From contig NZ_KE386952.1 of assembly GCF_000429785.1 (NCBI RefSeq), positions 272,917-336,916 on the forward strand: 64,000 nt of DNA, in the 5' to 3' direction. The notes beneath the pieces are model-generated. The model saw only the letters and a program-made list of their open reading frames with translations, searched no databases and was not told the origin of the DNA. A program made the translations under genes and the position numbers. Of this stretch, positions 63,681 through 64,000 are shown one piece after another; positions within the stretch are counted from its first letter, which is position 1; each line of letters opens with the position of its first letter. The stretch comes from Chitinibacter tainanensis DSM 15459 (GTDB lineage: Bacteria; Pseudomonadota; Gammaproteobacteria; Burkholderiales; Chitinibacteraceae).

Positions 63681-64000
63681 ATGCCAACGCATCAACATAT
63701 ACCCCCGTGCAGTATTAAACCTAAAACCAGTCCAATCAAAACCTTTATAAATATACCCGTATCTTTCATCGCAGCTAGCTTACTAGCTCTAGGCAACGCA
63801 GCATCTGCGGAGTCTAGTCCAGCAATTTGCGCCAATTATTGGCAAACCGATCAGGCTTACCATGCAGGCGATGTGCGTAGCCATCTTGGCCGTAATTATC
63901 GAGCCAACTGGTGGACGCAAGCCATGCGCCCCGATCGAGCAGCCAGCCGCAGCGAATGGCAAGATTTAGGCCCTTGCCAGTACCCTGCCCATAGCGTGAT
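63681..64000 (+). CDS. Exported chitin-binding-module protein (partial)
   Basis: An open frame from the ATG at 63681 to the window end. A long N-terminal part (about 25 residues) precedes a signal-like hydrophobic run ending ALGNAASAES. Then comes a CBM5/12-like module: YWQTDQAYHAGDVRSHLGRN, ANWWTQAM and EWQDLGPC, closely resembling the second module of the metzincin at 19373. The catalytic part, if any, is beyond the window. GGAG lies 8 bases before the ATG. A 49-bp element lies across codons 10-26. Confidence 0.8.
   Translation, partial: MPTHQHIPPCSIKPKTSPIKTFINIPVSFIAASLLALGNAASAESSPAICANYWQTDQAYHAGDVRSHLGRNYRANWWTQAMRPDRAASRSEWQDLGPCQYPAHSV
63710..63758. repeat. 49-bp element within a gene start (left end CAGTAT)
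   Basis: CAGTAT at 63710-63715 and ATACCC at 63753-63758. An ATACCC at 63699-63704 lies five bases before it. It overlaps the signal-peptide coding region, unlike the intergenic copies. Confidence 0.5.

Noticed and set aside
624-63758. 49-bp elements as short transposons or integron attC sites
   Set aside because: No target duplications flank them, ends lack attC core sequences, and interiors are too different for recent copying.
624-63758. 49-bp elements as terminators
   Set aside because: They lack T runs and most interiors do not pair; true terminators with stems and T runs lie next to several of them.

Overview
The window looks like chromosomal DNA of a GC-rich betaproteobacterium, most likely of the Neisseriales (Chitinibacteraceae-like). 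This is inferred from gene content: a permease-less PTS, GshA of the proteobacterial type, HPr/EI, SlyX, NhaR, YgiQ, and secreted proteins carrying CBM5/12-like chitin-binding modules. It is gene-dense, with about 60 credible genes on both strands. I see no rRNA, tRNA, CRISPR array, phage block or intact insertion sequence.

Layout. 1-8.1 kb: a partial secreted protein, SlyX, a 5'-nucleotidase lipoprotein, a PQ-loop protein, an HDOD protein, NnrD, an Ala/Pro-tailed DNA-binding-like protein, then TerC, a TerB-like protein and an HPF-like protein. 8.2-19.2 kb: NhaR, a B12-type radical SAM protein, a small AT-rich pair (GNAT plus membrane protein), Grx4, PrmC, FKBP, a PhoPQ-like two-component system with a PepSY protein, envelope proteins, an EAL protein and an ATPase. 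19.4-25.1 kb: a secreted chitin-binding metzincin with a small secreted partner, then head-to-head MgtE and CorA magnesium transporters. 25.3-37.6 kb: glutathione synthesis (gshA-gshB), ApbE, a regulatory PTS (EIIA-HPr-EI) and four TPR proteins, one fused to GGDEF and one to a GAF-like domain. 37.8-49.9 kb: YgiQ, solute-binding protein, MdaB, AraC/Fsr, M29-like peptidase, a nitroreductase with a TetR regulator, YitT and a phytase-like protein. 50.1-64 kb: a phytase-like/GDPD lipoprotein, LysP, a solute-binding protein, a hybrid histidine kinase, ChbG-like deacetylase, patatin, PEBP, VOC, AraC, DUF2252, and a chitin-binding-module gene cut by the window end.

The most unusual signal is not a gene. 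At least 17 gaps between genes (a few overlapping gene ends) hold an element exactly 49 bp long with GTAT near one end (full form GGGTAT) and ATACC at the other (full form ATACCC). The ends form an inverted repeat at fixed spacing while the interior is only weakly conserved. Many lie 0-35 bp past a stop codon, including in convergent gaps. In several places two elements or half-elements meet as ATACCC-(4-5 bp)-GGGTAT. I do not recognise this family. Two other points stand out: a matched pair of palindromic operators that ties the TetR gene to the nitroreductase gene, and a GDPD domain that appears circularly permuted and inserted into a phytase-like propeller, while a neighbouring paralog lacks the insertion.
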